Source: Holosporales bacterium (GTDB lineage: Bacteria > Pseudomonadota > Alphaproteobacteria > Caedimonadales > UBA9215). Taken from it: a stretch of DNA of 19,700 bases. The notes beneath the pieces were generated by a model, which was not told the DNA's origin, did not search any database, and saw only the letters and a list, made by a program, of their open reading frames with translations. A program made the position numbers and the translations under genes. How positions within the stretch are numbered: the stretch's first letter is position 1; each line of letters starts with the position of its first letter. Of the stretch, positions 8,671 through 16,200 are shown in pieces. The stretch lies in NCBI GenBank assembly GCA_003503995.1, contig DOCA01000025.1, forward strand, positions 1-19,700, given 5' to 3'.

Positions 8671-10758
8671 ATGCAGACTTCTATTCCTAATAACTCTATA
8701 AAAGATAATCAGCTTTCAAAAAGCATGCCTGTTCAAAACACAAAATACAGAGCTGATATTGATGGCCTAAGAGCTATTTCCATTTTAGCTGTGTTTTTCT
8801 ATCATCTCTTTCCTGATACCTTTAAAGGTGGCTTCATTGGTGTCGATATTTTCTTTGTTATTTCTGGTTTTTTGATCTCAAAAATAATTTTCTCTCAATT
8901 AGAGGTAGAGAAATTTAGTTTTATAAGCTTTTATATAAGACGTATAAAACGTATTTTTCCTGCTCTCATCTTCGTTTTATTACCTTCGCTATTTTATGGC
9001 TTCTTTGTTTTATTTCCAGACGAATTTTCCCTTCTTGGTAAGCATGTTGCAAGCGCATCAGTTTTCCTGTCAAACTTAACTCTACACAGAGAAGCCGGCT
9101 ATTTTGATTTCGCATCTGAGCAAAAACCTTTCTTACATTTATGGTCTCTTGCTGTTGAAGAGCAGTTCTATGTTTTCTGGCCTTTCTTTCTCTGGTCTCT
9201 ATATAAAATATCTAATAGAAAATTTTTTCAGCAATATTACAAAACAAACAATAATTTATTAAAATTTATAAAACAGAACTTTATTCTAATATCTATTTTC
9301 CTCGTAACAATTTTTTCATATGCCTTAAATCTTTACCTAGTAACAAAACGCCCTGGCTTATCATTTTATTTTACAGGAAGTCGACTATGGGAGATGTCTT
9401 GTGGGTCTTTGATTGCCTACATCATGTTTAAGGGAAAGTTGAAAATAAATTTTCCTAATAAAGCTAACGCAACTCTTCACGTCTTGAACACAATTTTTAT
9501 TGCTTCCATACCAATAAGTTTTTTGTTTTTATCATATGAAAATCCATATTTCACTCAACTATTATTATTCCCATTATTAGGGGCTCTATTATTACTATAC
9601 TCTCATGAAAAAACCCTCATTTCAGCCTACATACACAAATTATTTTCAATACGTTCTCTAGTATTTATAGGCTTAATTAGTTATCCAATGTATTTGTTTC
9701 ATTGGCCATTCATTAGCTTTATCAAAATAATAAACCCAATCCGCCTAACTCTTGAAGTCAAACTCTCAATTTTTTCAAGCGTACTTTTCATATCTTTCCT
9801 AGTATATCAATATATAGAGAAACCAATAAGAGCTAGTGCATCCAAAAGAACACCTTTGTTTTTGTTCCTCTCTTTTATTTTTTTAGGTGCCATTGGGTAC
9901 CTTGTTAATATAGAAACACTCAAACCCTATCTAAGTTATAAAATACCTGAGTCTGAAAAAATAACGCTGGCATTTAATGAGTGGGACTATCCAACTAAGG
10001 ATATGCGAGAATTATCTTTTCAAGATGAGACCTTTTGGAAACTTGGTTCTAAATCAGAGAACAATGTTGTTTTATTTTTTGGAGATAGTAACATGGAGCA
10101 GTATGCGCCACGTCTCTCTACAATTTTCAACAGTAATAAGCACATAAAAAAAACAGCTGTTTTTGCTACGTGGGGTGGCCTGTGCCCTATTCCAAATGTT
10201 GGGCGTACGCAGAAAGAATTGCAGTTTGTTAAGAGCGTAATCGAATATGCGAAAAAGTCAGAAGTGAAAGTTATCGTTATCACAGCTATGTGGATGGGCT
10301 ACCTTTCAGGCACAGCGTCGAGTCATCTTTATTTAAAGAATGGCGGACTAGATAAGCCGGAAAATCTCCAGAAAGCTCTCAAAGACTTTGAAAATATGCT
10401 TCTTGAGCTTAGTGAGTTGGGGAAGAAAGTATATATTATTACTGGTATACCTTATGGCGATGACTATGGTCCCAAACATTTTTTCCATAGGAATTTTACG
10501 GCTGATTGGAAAATGTCTTTAAAGCATGCATCTAAAACTTCGTGGGATTCACAAAATAGTATTACAAAAAAGTATCTAATCAACGTTGCTAAGAATTCAT
10601 GGGCGGTCATCCTGGATTCAGAGGATACATTATGCAACAGAGATACCTGCAAAACATATTTAGGTGATGATTTTCCAATCTATAAAGATGTTGGACATTT
10701 GAGGCCTTCATATGTAAAAAAACATATTAAATTTCTAGATTTTCTATTTAAAGAATAA
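8671..10758 (+). CDS. OafA-type O-acyltransferase with C-terminal SGNH domain
   Basis: A 695-aa inner-membrane protein. Residues about 27-400 form an acyltransferase-3 domain with roughly ten membrane helices. It opens with YRADIDGLRAISILAVFFYH (26-45), which contains the conserved His45, and continues with GGFIGVDIFFVISGFLI, the basic FYIRRIKRIFPAL and HLWSLAVEEQFY. After the last helix a periplasmic SGNH/GDSL-like domain follows: GDSN at 471-474 supplies the putative nucleophile Ser473, and DVGH at 673-676 supplies the Asp/His pair. The family moves acetyl or similar groups across the membrane and onto O-antigen, capsule or peptidoglycan sugars. Here it would O-acylate the cluster's glycan. 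It starts 1 bp after the 2-epimerase stop without a clear ribosome binding site. A start at codon 19 is possible. Confidence 0.9.
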   Translation: MQTSIPNNSIKDNQLSKSMPVQNTKYRADIDGLRAISILAVFFYHLFPDTFKGGFIGVDIFFVISGFLISKIIFSQLEVEKFSFISFYIRRIKRIFPALIFVLLPSLFYGFFVLFPDEFSLLGKHVASASVFLSNLTLHREAGYFDFASEQKPFLHLWSLAVEEQFYVFWPFFLWSLYKISNRKFFQQYYKTNNNLLKFIKQNFILISIFLVTIFSYALNLYLVTKRPGLSFYFTGSRLWEMSCGSLIAYIMFKGKLKINFPNKANATLHVLNTIFIASIPISFLFLSYENPYFTQLLLFPLLGALLLLYSHEKTLISAYIHKLFSIRSLVFIGLISYPMYLFHWPFISFIKIINPIRLTLEVKLSIFSSVLFISFLVYQYIEKPIRASASKRTPLFLFLSFIFLGAIGYLVNIETLKPYLSYKIPESEKITLAFNEWDYPTKDMRELSFQDETFWKLGSKSENNVVLFFGDSNMEQYAPRLSTIFNSNKHIKKTAVFATWGGLCPIPNVGRTQKELQFVKSVIEYAKKSEVKVIVITAMWMGYLSGTASSHLYLKNGGLDKPENLQKALKDFENMLLELSELGKKVYIITGIPYGDDYGPKHFFHRNFTADWKMSLKHASKTSWDSQNSITKKYLINVAKNSWAVILDSEDTLCNRDTCKTYLGDDFPIYKDVGHLRPSYVKKHIKFLDFLFKE

Positions 10759-10773
10759 GGTAAAAAAACGGCA

Positions 10774-11976
10774 ATGAAAACAATCCTTCTGTACGCAGCT
10801 TATACTGATCAAATGTCTTATTATGATGATTGGACAGATGCGTTTTTAGAACATAAAAACTTTCATACAGAAGCGATTAATGTTTGTGGCCAAACGTGCG
10901 ATTTTAAATTGGTTACGAAGCGCCTTGAAACGGCTGAGCTCGTTGTGCTTCACCATTCCATGAATGGAGATACTTTAGAATATCTTAAGCCATTTATCTC
11001 TCCCTTGAAAAATAGACGTGGAAAACTAGTGTCCTTTGTTGGTAATGAAGTTAATTTACCAACCATGAGTATGAAAGAGAAAATAAAATCTTTAAAAGAC
11101 TTAGACGTTGATATTATCGCAACGCAACTTTTACAAGAAGCAGGTGATTGGCTGTATTCAGATTGCAGCAAATCTAAAATTATTTCCATTCCACATGGTC
11201 TAAATCCGGCTATTTTTTCCCCAGATCGATCTATTAAAAGAAAAATAGATATTGGAACACGCTCTGCACGTTATGGTGTGTATATAGGTGATAATGATCG
11301 CAATCAAATTATTCAATTTTTTCATAAAAATGCTAAACAATATAATTTCTCAATCGACTTGGGTTTAGAGCCCGGTCAACAAAAACGATTCAACCGAGCA
11401 GAGTGGAAACATTTTTTGAATTCATCTGTAGCGACATTATCTACGGAAGCTGGGTCTTTCTATTTAGAGAAAGGTGACGCAATTGTTCATCTGATCCTAA
11501 AATATTTAAAGAAAAAGTCTGATAAAATAGTTTTGCCCAACGAAGACATTTTAAGAAAGTATTATCGCTCAATCGTCCCAAGTCCTATAAGAAAGAAAGT
11601 TATTAATCTTTTAGGGGGCAACATTATTGAGAGTGCCAATATTGATGAAAGCATAGATTTTGAAGGCATTTATGAAAAATTCTTTCTTAACGCTCAAAAA
11701 TGCCCAGTTTATTCCAAAGCTATTTCCTCTCGGCATTTTGATGCCATTGGAACAAAAACACTCCATATAATGTACCCTGGGAGATATAACGATATTCTTA
11801 TTCCCGGAGAGCACTATTTTGAACTTGCAAAAGATCATTCTAATATCCTAGATCTAAAAGACCTGTTGGAAAATAAACAAGAAGTTAATAATATCGTTGA
11901 TCGAACCTATGACTACATTCTATCAAAGCATACTCATAAGCATCGTTTAGATGCTATTCTCCAGGCACTTTTTTAA
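10774..11976 (+). CDS. CgeB-like glycosyltransferase (copy B), last gene of the cluster
   Basis: A 400-aa soluble protein, distantly related to the gene at 1274-2353. Shared blocks are WKHFLNSSVATLSTEAGS (211-228) and ISSRHFDAIGTKTLHIMYPG (317-336), followed by ILIPGEHYFELAKDHSN. These align with the same blocks in copy A, including the D-H-S-N end. It also has IPHGLNPAIFSPDRS (139-153), the linker wording common in GT-B glycosyltransferases. Between the two blocks it carries a basic segment of about 60 residues (KYLKKKSDKIVL, then SPIRKKVINLLGG) that copy A lacks. A likely role is transfer of a sugar to the growing surface glycan, by family resemblance only. No hairpin terminator follows directly, and transcription probably ends at the bidirectional hairpin near 12223-12256. 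Confidence 0.65.
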   Translation: MKTILLYAAYTDQMSYYDDWTDAFLEHKNFHTEAINVCGQTCDFKLVTKRLETAELVVLHHSMNGDTLEYLKPFISPLKNRRGKLVSFVGNEVNLPTMSMKEKIKSLKDLDVDIIATQLLQEAGDWLYSDCSKSKIISIPHGLNPAIFSPDRSIKRKIDIGTRSARYGVYIGDNDRNQIIQFFHKNAKQYNFSIDLGLEPGQQKRFNRAEWKHFLNSSVATLSTEAGSFYLEKGDAIVHLILKYLKKKSDKIVLPNEDILRKYYRSIVPSPIRKKVINLLGGNIIESANIDESIDFEGIYEKFFLNAQKCPVYSKAISSRHFDAIGTKTLHIMYPGRYNDILIPGEHYFELAKDHSNILDLKDLLENKQEVNNIVDRTYDYILSKHTHKHRLDAILQALF

Positions 11977-12080
11977 CCAACTGCCGATAATATGGTGACA
12001 ATGACCTTTGCCACCTTCCCTGAGCCTCCATCCAAAGCCTTTCATACCAGTCGTTTCAGACACATTCCCCACTCCAAACC

Positions 12081-12132
12081 GATCTGATTTGTAATCAGTA
12101 GGTCAGGAGTTCGAGTCTCTCAACCGGCACCA
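12081..12132 (+). pseudogene. 3' fragment of a tRNA-Thr(TGT) gene, probable attachment-site remnant
   Basis: The anticodon loop TTTGTAA (12088-12094, anticodon TGT at 12090-12092), the variable region AGGTC, the T-loop TTCGAGT (12110-12116), the acceptor strand AACCGGC (12122-12128), a discriminator A and CCA (12130-12132) sit at exactly the spacing of tRNA positions 34 to 76. The 5' half is absent: position 1 would be 12057, where CAGACAC cannot pair with AACCGGC, and there is no D-loop. The anticodon stem has lost its outer pair (T-T), and the T-stem has one wobble and one A-C mismatch, so it is not a functional tRNA. Integrase-borne elements that insert into tRNA genes leave such a 3' copy at their far end. 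Orientation places the presumed intact tRNA-Thr to the left of the cluster. Confidence 0.8.
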
Positions 12133-12222
12133 CATCAAGAAGTGGCTACATGACTCTGTTTAGCCAGAGCATCCCCCTAGCCAAAACACCTTCCTCCCTT
12201 ACGGACTTAAAAGCGTCATAGC

Positions 12223-12256
12223 AAAAAAAATGCCTCCCATAAGAGAGGCCATTTTA
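12223..12256 (-). terminator. Rho-independent terminator of the 276-aa exported protein gene, possibly bidirectional
   Basis: The hairpin GCCTC (12232-12236) / GAGGC (12245-12249) has an 8-nt loop and is extended by A/T pairs with one bulged base. On the minus strand it is followed by eight T (12223-12230), a good intrinsic terminator 30 bp after the stop at 12286. On the plus strand ATTTT follows the stem, so it could also stop the glycan operon. Confidence 0.8.
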
Positions 12257-12285
12257 AAATCAACTGTAATGTGATCTGCTATTAT

Positions 12286-13116
12286 TTAGCAGGCTTCTAT
12301 GGCGGCAGCAAGAGCTAGTTCTTGTGCCTCTTTAAGCTCTAAAGCTTCAGCATAAGCACTTTCAAGCTCACGTTTTTGCGCTGCTTTTGCTTCCACTAAA
12401 AGACGGAGTTCTTCTTCAGCAACTGCAAGAGCTTCCTCTGCTTCTGAAGCAGCCTGGTCTAAACGTGGGTTTTTACCGCCATAGCGCTCTTCATTACGAG
12501 TTGCATGAGCACGGCAAACTTCAGCAGAAGTTTTTAAAGCCTCTAAAGCTAATTCTTTTTCACCTAATGGCGCCATCAAAACAGCTAGATTTCCTTCTAT
12601 CTCTGCTACCTCAAGATTTGTTGCTTTTAACTTATCCGTTGATAAGGCAACTGCATACTCTAAATCTTGTTGTTCTCTGGGACTTCTAGGATTTCTTTCT
12701 TCTACAGAAAAACCTTCCAAAGAAGGAGCAAGTGCTTCTGCAAATTGACGCGCGAGCTCTTCTTGTTCAGTTAGATCAAGATCAACAACACTTCTAGGGC
12801 CACTAGCTGTGTCGTTCATAGATAGTGCCACCAAAATCCTTTGGAGGTCTTCTTCCTCTCTAGCAGCTCTTATTTCTTCAAATTCTCTGATAAGGCGCTC
12901 TTGAGCCTCAATCTCTTCTCTTCTTTCTTTTTCGTCATGGGCGATCTGAAGAGCCAATTCAGATGAACCAACTTCATCCTCTACATGGCTTCCCTCATTG
13001 AGAGAAGCCGCAATGGCTTTTTCAAGTTCATCATCATTGAAGGCTGAAGCAAAAGTTGAGGTTGCTGCAATACTAACAGACAAACCGATAATTACTGGTA
13101 AAAATTTAATAGTCAT
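12286..13116 (-). CDS. exported acidic coiled-coil protein with ubiquitin-interacting-motif-like repeats
   Basis: A 276-aa protein of no family I recognise. It has a Sec signal peptide (basic MTIK, hydrophobic core, cleavage after FASA at residue 25). The mature part is very rich in Glu, Ala and Leu and almost fully helical, with coiled-coil character at about 60-90 and 200-270, and it ends in Cys276. Immediately after the cleavage site is DDELEKAIAASLNE (28-41), which satisfies the UIM consensus acidic-hydrophobic-x-x-Ala-x-x-x-Ser-x-x-acidic (Leu31, Ala34, Ser38, Glu41). EQQDLEYAVALSTD (148-161) gives a second match (Leu152, Ala155, Ser159). EEEDLQRILVALSMND (87-102) is a degenerate third. 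UIMs bind ubiquitin in eukaryotes, so binding of host ubiquitin is inferred. Ribosome binding site AAAGGAG lies at 13124-13130 with its own promoter at 13151-13179. If it stays in the periplasm, the motif would be coincidental helix chemistry. Confidence 0.85.
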   Translation of the reverse strand: MTIKFLPVIIGLSVSIAATSTFASAFNDDELEKAIAASLNEGSHVEDEVGSSELALQIAHDEKERREEIEAQERLIREFEEIRAAREEEDLQRILVALSMNDTASGPRSVVDLDLTEQEELARQFAEALAPSLEGFSVEERNPRSPREQQDLEYAVALSTDKLKATNLEVAEIEGNLAVLMAPLGEKELALEALKTSAEVCRAHATRNEERYGGKNPRLDQAASEAEEALAVAEEELRLLVEAKAAQKRELESAYAEALELKEAQELALAAAIEAC

Positions 13117-13150
13117 TTTAATACTCCTTTAGGTTTTAATTAACACAATA

Positions 13151-13179
13151 TATATAATAACGAAAAGTATAATTGTCAA
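13151..13179 (-). promoter_or_regulatory. sigma70-type promoter of the UIM-like exported protein gene
   Basis: On the minus strand a perfect -35 TTGACA (13174-13179) is followed after 17 bp by TATATA (13151-13156). The ribosome binding site and start codon lie 20-35 bp downstream. The -35 box begins three bases after the T-tract of the preceding terminator. Confidence 0.75.
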
Positions 13180-13181
13180 TC

Positions 13182-13213
13182 AAAAAACCCAACATGTTTC
13201 AATTGAGGTTTTT
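13182..13213 (-). terminator. terminator of the 1264-aa exported protein gene
   Basis: Read on the minus strand, AAAAACC pairs with GGTTTTT, extended inward by CAA/TTG across one bulged T, and the right arm runs into a T-tract. The stem is GC-poor, so it is weaker than the other two terminators, but it sits 22 bp after the stop codon at 13235 and directly ahead of the next promoter. Confidence 0.55.
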
Positions 13214-13234
13214 AATGATTATATAAGTTTCTTT

Positions 13235-16200
13235 TTAGTAAGCCTCTATAAGATCCTCCAAAGAACAAGTTTCAATATTTAAGCGTCCAGGGCGACAATG
13301 ATCATACGTGATATCATCAAAATCTTCATAAACGACTTCACCATCAATTTTTCCATCAAGGCCTATGGCGCGCTCACCTTTATAAAAAGTTTCTCTAACC
13401 TCATCAGACATCCGAACGTATCCAAATTTCTCAAGAAGGAACAAAGCCATTTCTTTTGTTTTTACACCCTGTGCGTTGTTCATAAATACGCCTGGTTCAA
13501 ACCTAAGCGCAGAGCTTCTTCCATCCAATTCAAGGGTCAGATCGCCAGAAATCACCTCACGAATATCAGGAGTTTTTATTATATCATCTGTCATTGCCTT
13601 ATGAACCATCCCAACCAAACGTTTAACATTTAAGGCTTCGAAGGTCACATCTGGACAACCACCTTCCCCATCTCTTTTAGGTTGATCTGGTACAAAAAGG
13701 TTTCTAATAATTTGCGTCGGATGGTTCTGTTCAACTCCAGCACTTCCATAATACAAATGTTCAATTTCTTGGTAATCGCCTGCAAGACTCAGCGCGATTC
13801 TCATGCGTTGCTTTGCCAATAGCGGTTTATATAAGCTCCCCTCAACAGAATTTGTCTCTGCACCTATCTTTGTAATACCCTCCATTTTCCAGTCATAAAC
13901 AACACCTGCAATAAGAGCTGCAACTTTCAATTTTGGTGTATAATCACCCAAGAAATCACGATAGGTATTTAAGAGTCTAGAAATCTTACCACTGGTTCCA
14001 TCTTCACAACCATTTTTTGTTTCACTAAATCCTCTAATCATACGCATTTTGGCTTCATCCAAGGCAGCTTTCCAAGCAACATCGTTATATCCAGCCTGCC
14101 CAGGACGTACAACACCTTCATCGACTTGAAGTTGCGCCGTTTGATATAGGGCATAAATTTTTTCTTTCCAATGCTCTCTTGTCCCTCGAGCAGACTTAAA
14201 TCTCCCAAAAGAAGGTGCTAGACCAACTCTTTGACCTTCATCATTAACAAATCCATTAATCCAACGATTTTGCTCTACAACAGTATCAAAACTGTTTCTA
14301 ATAACCGCCTTACAATCTGCTTCAAAAGTTGTCCAATCGATATCTAATACCTCAGGAAAATTAGACATCAAAAGTTGTCCCCAAGCATCATTATAAGTAA
14401 GGTTGACATAGTTTAATGAAAGAGGCCGATTACCTGTATTAAGCTGCAAAGTATCAATTGCAGTAAAACACTGGCGAGCTTCAACTTTCAAATCAACCGC
14501 AACACCACGATACTCTCTTAAACCAACATCCCATACTTGACCTCCAATTGTAAAAGCATGGCCAACATACTTATTAAGCCCTCTAATTTGATCATTAAGA
14601 TCTGCAATACGCGTTGCATGAAGGCCGTCCACATGATCCTTATCTGCAGCCCACTTCTCTCCAAATTTTAATTTTGTATATAAGAAACGTAGGCTTACTC
14701 CTTCACCAGTTTGCATATTCCTAATATGATCCAAGAAATTAACACCTAGGTGAAGCTTATTAAGAGCTGCATTAAAGTTAAGCGTATTATAAATATCCCC
14801 CCCATCATCACGCACTTGTTGGTGCACAGCTTTTAGTTCTGAATAAGTAATGGCGTCGTTCGCATCAGTCGCCATAATGTGCTTATATAACGCCTCCATA
14901 ACGTTTGCTTGAACACCCTCTAGAACCATAATTTGAACACATTGCTTTGCGCCAATAATCTTTTTATTGAAAGTCACACCAAATGATGGCCAATCATGTA
15001 CAATTTTTGCAAAAAGAAGTCTATGATCGTCGGTATCATTTAAAATACCTGGTACTTCTGCAAGAAAATTATCAGCTATATCAAGGGTTGTAATATGGCG
15101 ATATGCATTATCTAGAACAAGCTGTTGACGAATATCAGTAACCAAAGCATTTTCAATGGTACGTCCACCCAATACGGCATCTTGGAAATCTGCAAGCTCA
15201 TCTACGCCAAGGACACCAACAACATTAGGAAAGGCCGCCAAAGCAAGCTTCATAGATTCCTTATTCACAACACCACGAGCGCGATCGATAAAGTTCGTTG
15301 CAAGAACAAGACGCTCATCGAGGGGAAGATGGCCATAAAGAACTCTGATCTCTTCGGCTTTCATATCAATATGCGCAAGGCGACCCGCCGCAACCAAGAT
15401 TGGTTGCGCATCGCTCAAAAGCTTAACAGCAACGGCTCGACCAAAGGCAGCGTTTCCACCTCCATAGGCGACAGCATCTTCTGCCACAAGAGCAGCCGTC
15501 ACAATTTGTGGTGTGATATCTGCTGTTGGTGTGTTTGCCGCAGCAAGAGTTGTTGCAATACGATTTTTCAAACCATTATCAAGGTTGTTATAATCACCAT
15601 CAAGACGTGTTCTGATATGGGCACGGAAAAATGCATTTCTTTCATCGGCCTGCACATAAGGAGCAAGAAGAAAGTTACGTCCATGAAGAGCTTTGAGGTG
15701 ATCTTCAAAAGCACCTGCTAACTCATCTCCAACAATACTTGAGCAGAATAGTCTAATACCAGCATCAATTGTATCGGATCCCATGCACATAGGAACAAGG
15801 CCGTCATTGTTTTGAAGGTAATGAAGGTTACCAATAGCTAGCGTTCCTTGAACAAAAGCTCTTTCCATTGCTTCTGCAGCATCTTCAAGAGATGTACCAC
15901 CAAGACCAGCAAGCATGGCATCTGCAAGGTCAAGCATGGCATCTGCAAGGTTATGAATACTGTTTGAGTGTTTTAGACCTGTGTTTTCCAAGCCAACAAG
16001 AACAGCTCTCAAAGCCGCATTTTCATCAAGTCCAGCATCATACATCTGGTCTGACATGGCATCACGGAGATCTTCAGCCACATTGGCAAAGCGTCCTGCA
16101 AGGTTTGCTTTCGTTGCCGCGATGGTTAAATCTCTGTGAGCTTGATCAAGGGTACGACCAGCCAAAACACGTTGGACAACCGTCAAATAATTCAACGCAT

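Larger units (their letters stand above)
11977..12285 (+). other. intergenic boundary region between glycan cluster and exported-protein genes
   Basis: About 309 bp without a supportable gene, between convergent genes. The first 100 bp look clearly more GC-rich than the cluster genes and hold no start with a ribosome binding site. A tRNA-Thr 3' fragment follows, then a stretch with two overlapping short inverted repeats (TGGCTA...TAGCCA, arms 12143-12148 and 12161-12166; CTCTG...CAGAG, arms 12154-12158 and 12165-12169), then a terminator hairpin. The composition change and the tRNA piece together mark this as a junction between DNA of different origin. Confidence 0.6.

Noticed and set aside
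11977..12108. Minus-strand open frame running through the intergenic region into the end of the last glycan gene
   Set aside because: It has no start with a ribosome binding site and its first part is simply the antisense of the tRNA anticodon arm, a known source of spurious proteins.
12057..12132. A complete functional tRNA-Thr gene
   Set aside because: The 5' acceptor strand cannot pair with AACCGGC, no D-arm is present, and two stems carry mismatches. Only the 3' half is tRNA-like.
12387..12689. 100-codon plus-strand frame opposite the UIM-like protein gene
   Set aside because: It is a Leu/Gln-rich mirror of the Glu/Ala-rich coding strand, with no ribosome binding site.
12811..12858. Third UIM in the exported protein (residues 87-102)
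   Set aside because: The hydrophobic, Ala and Ser positions are out of register by one residue and Ala is replaced, so it is not counted as a match.
15125..15721. 198-codon plus-strand frame opposite the giant exported protein gene
   Set aside because: It is antisense to a well-supported coding region, has Cys/Ser/Lys-skewed composition without domains, and is explained by the codon use of the other strand.
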